This document shows, one piece after another, positions 5,073-5,522 of a DNA stretch of 5,522 nucleotides (positions are counted from its first letter, which is position 1; each line of letters opens with the position of its first letter). The stretch spans positions 1-5,522 of the forward strand of contig MWAR01000617.1 of NCBI GenBank assembly GCA_002068715.1, read 5' to 3'. Origin of the DNA: a bacterium ADurb.Bin374. GTDB lineage: Bacteria > Riflebacteria > Ozemobacteria > Ozemobacterales > Ozemobacteraceae. The position numbers and the translations under genes are program-made. The notes below the pieces were generated by a model, which searched no databases, had not been told where the DNA came from, and worked only from the letters and a program-made list of their open reading frames with translations.

Positions 5073-5522
5073 TCGCCGTGGTTCGGTGTTTCTCATGGCC
5101 CTGACGGCATTGACCGTCCTGTTCATCCTCGGTTTTTCCATCACGTATTTCACCGGGTCGGAAGATTTCTCCTCGGCTGTATCCTACGAGTCAGAGGTCG
5201 CGTTCAACCTCGCCGAATCGGCCGTCGAGGAATTCGTCGCCCGCCTGAAACATTCTTTGAATAACGATGATAATAACAATCAACTATATAAAGTGCTTCG
5301 CGCCCGCAATACGAAAGTCGAGGATGAGATCCCTCTCGATGCCGCCCAGGTGGCGCGGCTGACGACCTACACCCGCGAGACGGCGAAACAGATTTACGGC
5401 ATCTCCATCGATCGTGGCTTCCTGGTCGATGCCAAGATCATTCTGAAGCACATCAACGGCGTCGAGGCGAAATCCGGCAACAAGACCTTGTACAACCTCA
5501 AAAAAGAGGAAAAGGAAAAACA
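5059..5522 (+). CDS. PilX/GspK-type minor pilin-like protein (3' end cut by window edge)
   Basis: 154 codons are open to the edge. The start MTRTDRRG followed by SVFLMALTALTVLFILGF looks like a class III (prepilin peptidase) leader: an 8-residue basic leader ending in Gly8, then a hydrophobic helix of about 22 residues. Position +5 after the cut is Met, not the Glu of major pilins; loss of Glu5 is known in GspK, the tip pseudopilin. The segment SYESEVAFNLAESAVEEF (42-59) resembles the conserved AF..AE.a..e stretch after the helix in PilX N-terminal domains. An Asn/Asp-rich stretch (67-74) is encoded by a local AT-rich patch, and the visible end is very Lys/Glu-rich. It overlaps the lipoprotein gene by 14 bp and has its own good Shine-Dalgarno. 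It probably joins the tip or minor components of the fibre built by the motor genes on the other strand. It could also be a non-cleaved single-pass membrane protein. Confidence 0.8.
   Translation, partial: MTRTDRRGSVFLMALTALTVLFILGFSITYFTGSEDFSSAVSYESEVAFNLAESAVEEFVARLKHSLNNDDNNNQLYKVLRARNTKVEDEIPLDAAQVARLTTYTRETAKQIYGISIDRGFLVDAKIILKHINGVEAKSGNKTLYNLKKEEKEK

Noticed and set aside
4638..5153. A 171-codon minus-strand frame opposite the lipoprotein and pilin-like genes
   Set aside because: It is rich in His/Arg/Val with no domain, and it is opposite genes supported by a promoter, leader peptides and a ribosome site.

Overview
The window comes from a GC-rich bacterium. Signal peptides, a lipobox and type IV pilus / type II secretion (T4P/T2SS) parts point to a Gram-negative-type (diderm) cell, but nothing here names the phylum. 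Coding is dense and split into two divergent transcription units around an 86-bp promoter region at 4399-4484.

Leftward unit (minus strand, read from 4398 down to 1): a secreted cupin protein with a Pro/Ala-rich tail, a cytoplasmic TPR protein starting 5 bp after it, then after 53 bp a PilB/GspE-type assembly ATPase. The ATPase stop overlaps the start of a PilC/GspF inner-membrane platform gene by 4 bp (ATGA), and the platform gene runs off the left edge. ATPase and platform protein are the standard motor pair of a T4P or T2SS machine. The ATPase begins with two tandem 24-residue MshEN-type motifs, so it is a good candidate for direct cyclic-di-GMP control.

Rightward unit (plus strand, from 4485): a small lipoprotein with a short TPR-like helical region. 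It overlaps by 14 bp a pilin-like gene with a class III leader and a PilX/GspK-type N-terminus, which runs off the right edge. Both units therefore carry T4P/T2SS-type genes, and the whole looks like one pilus or pseudopilus locus with accessory envelope proteins.

The promoter region is the most informative non-coding part. Each direction has a sigma70-like promoter, and each predicted transcription start lies at, or about 4 nt before, the first ATG, with no good Shine-Dalgarno. Both units may therefore begin with a leaderless or near-leaderless message. A perfect 13-bp inverted repeat covers the leftward -35 box. No RNA genes, CRISPR arrays, insertion sequences or convincing terminators were seen. 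Function beyond family level for the cupin, TPR and lipoprotein genes is inference.
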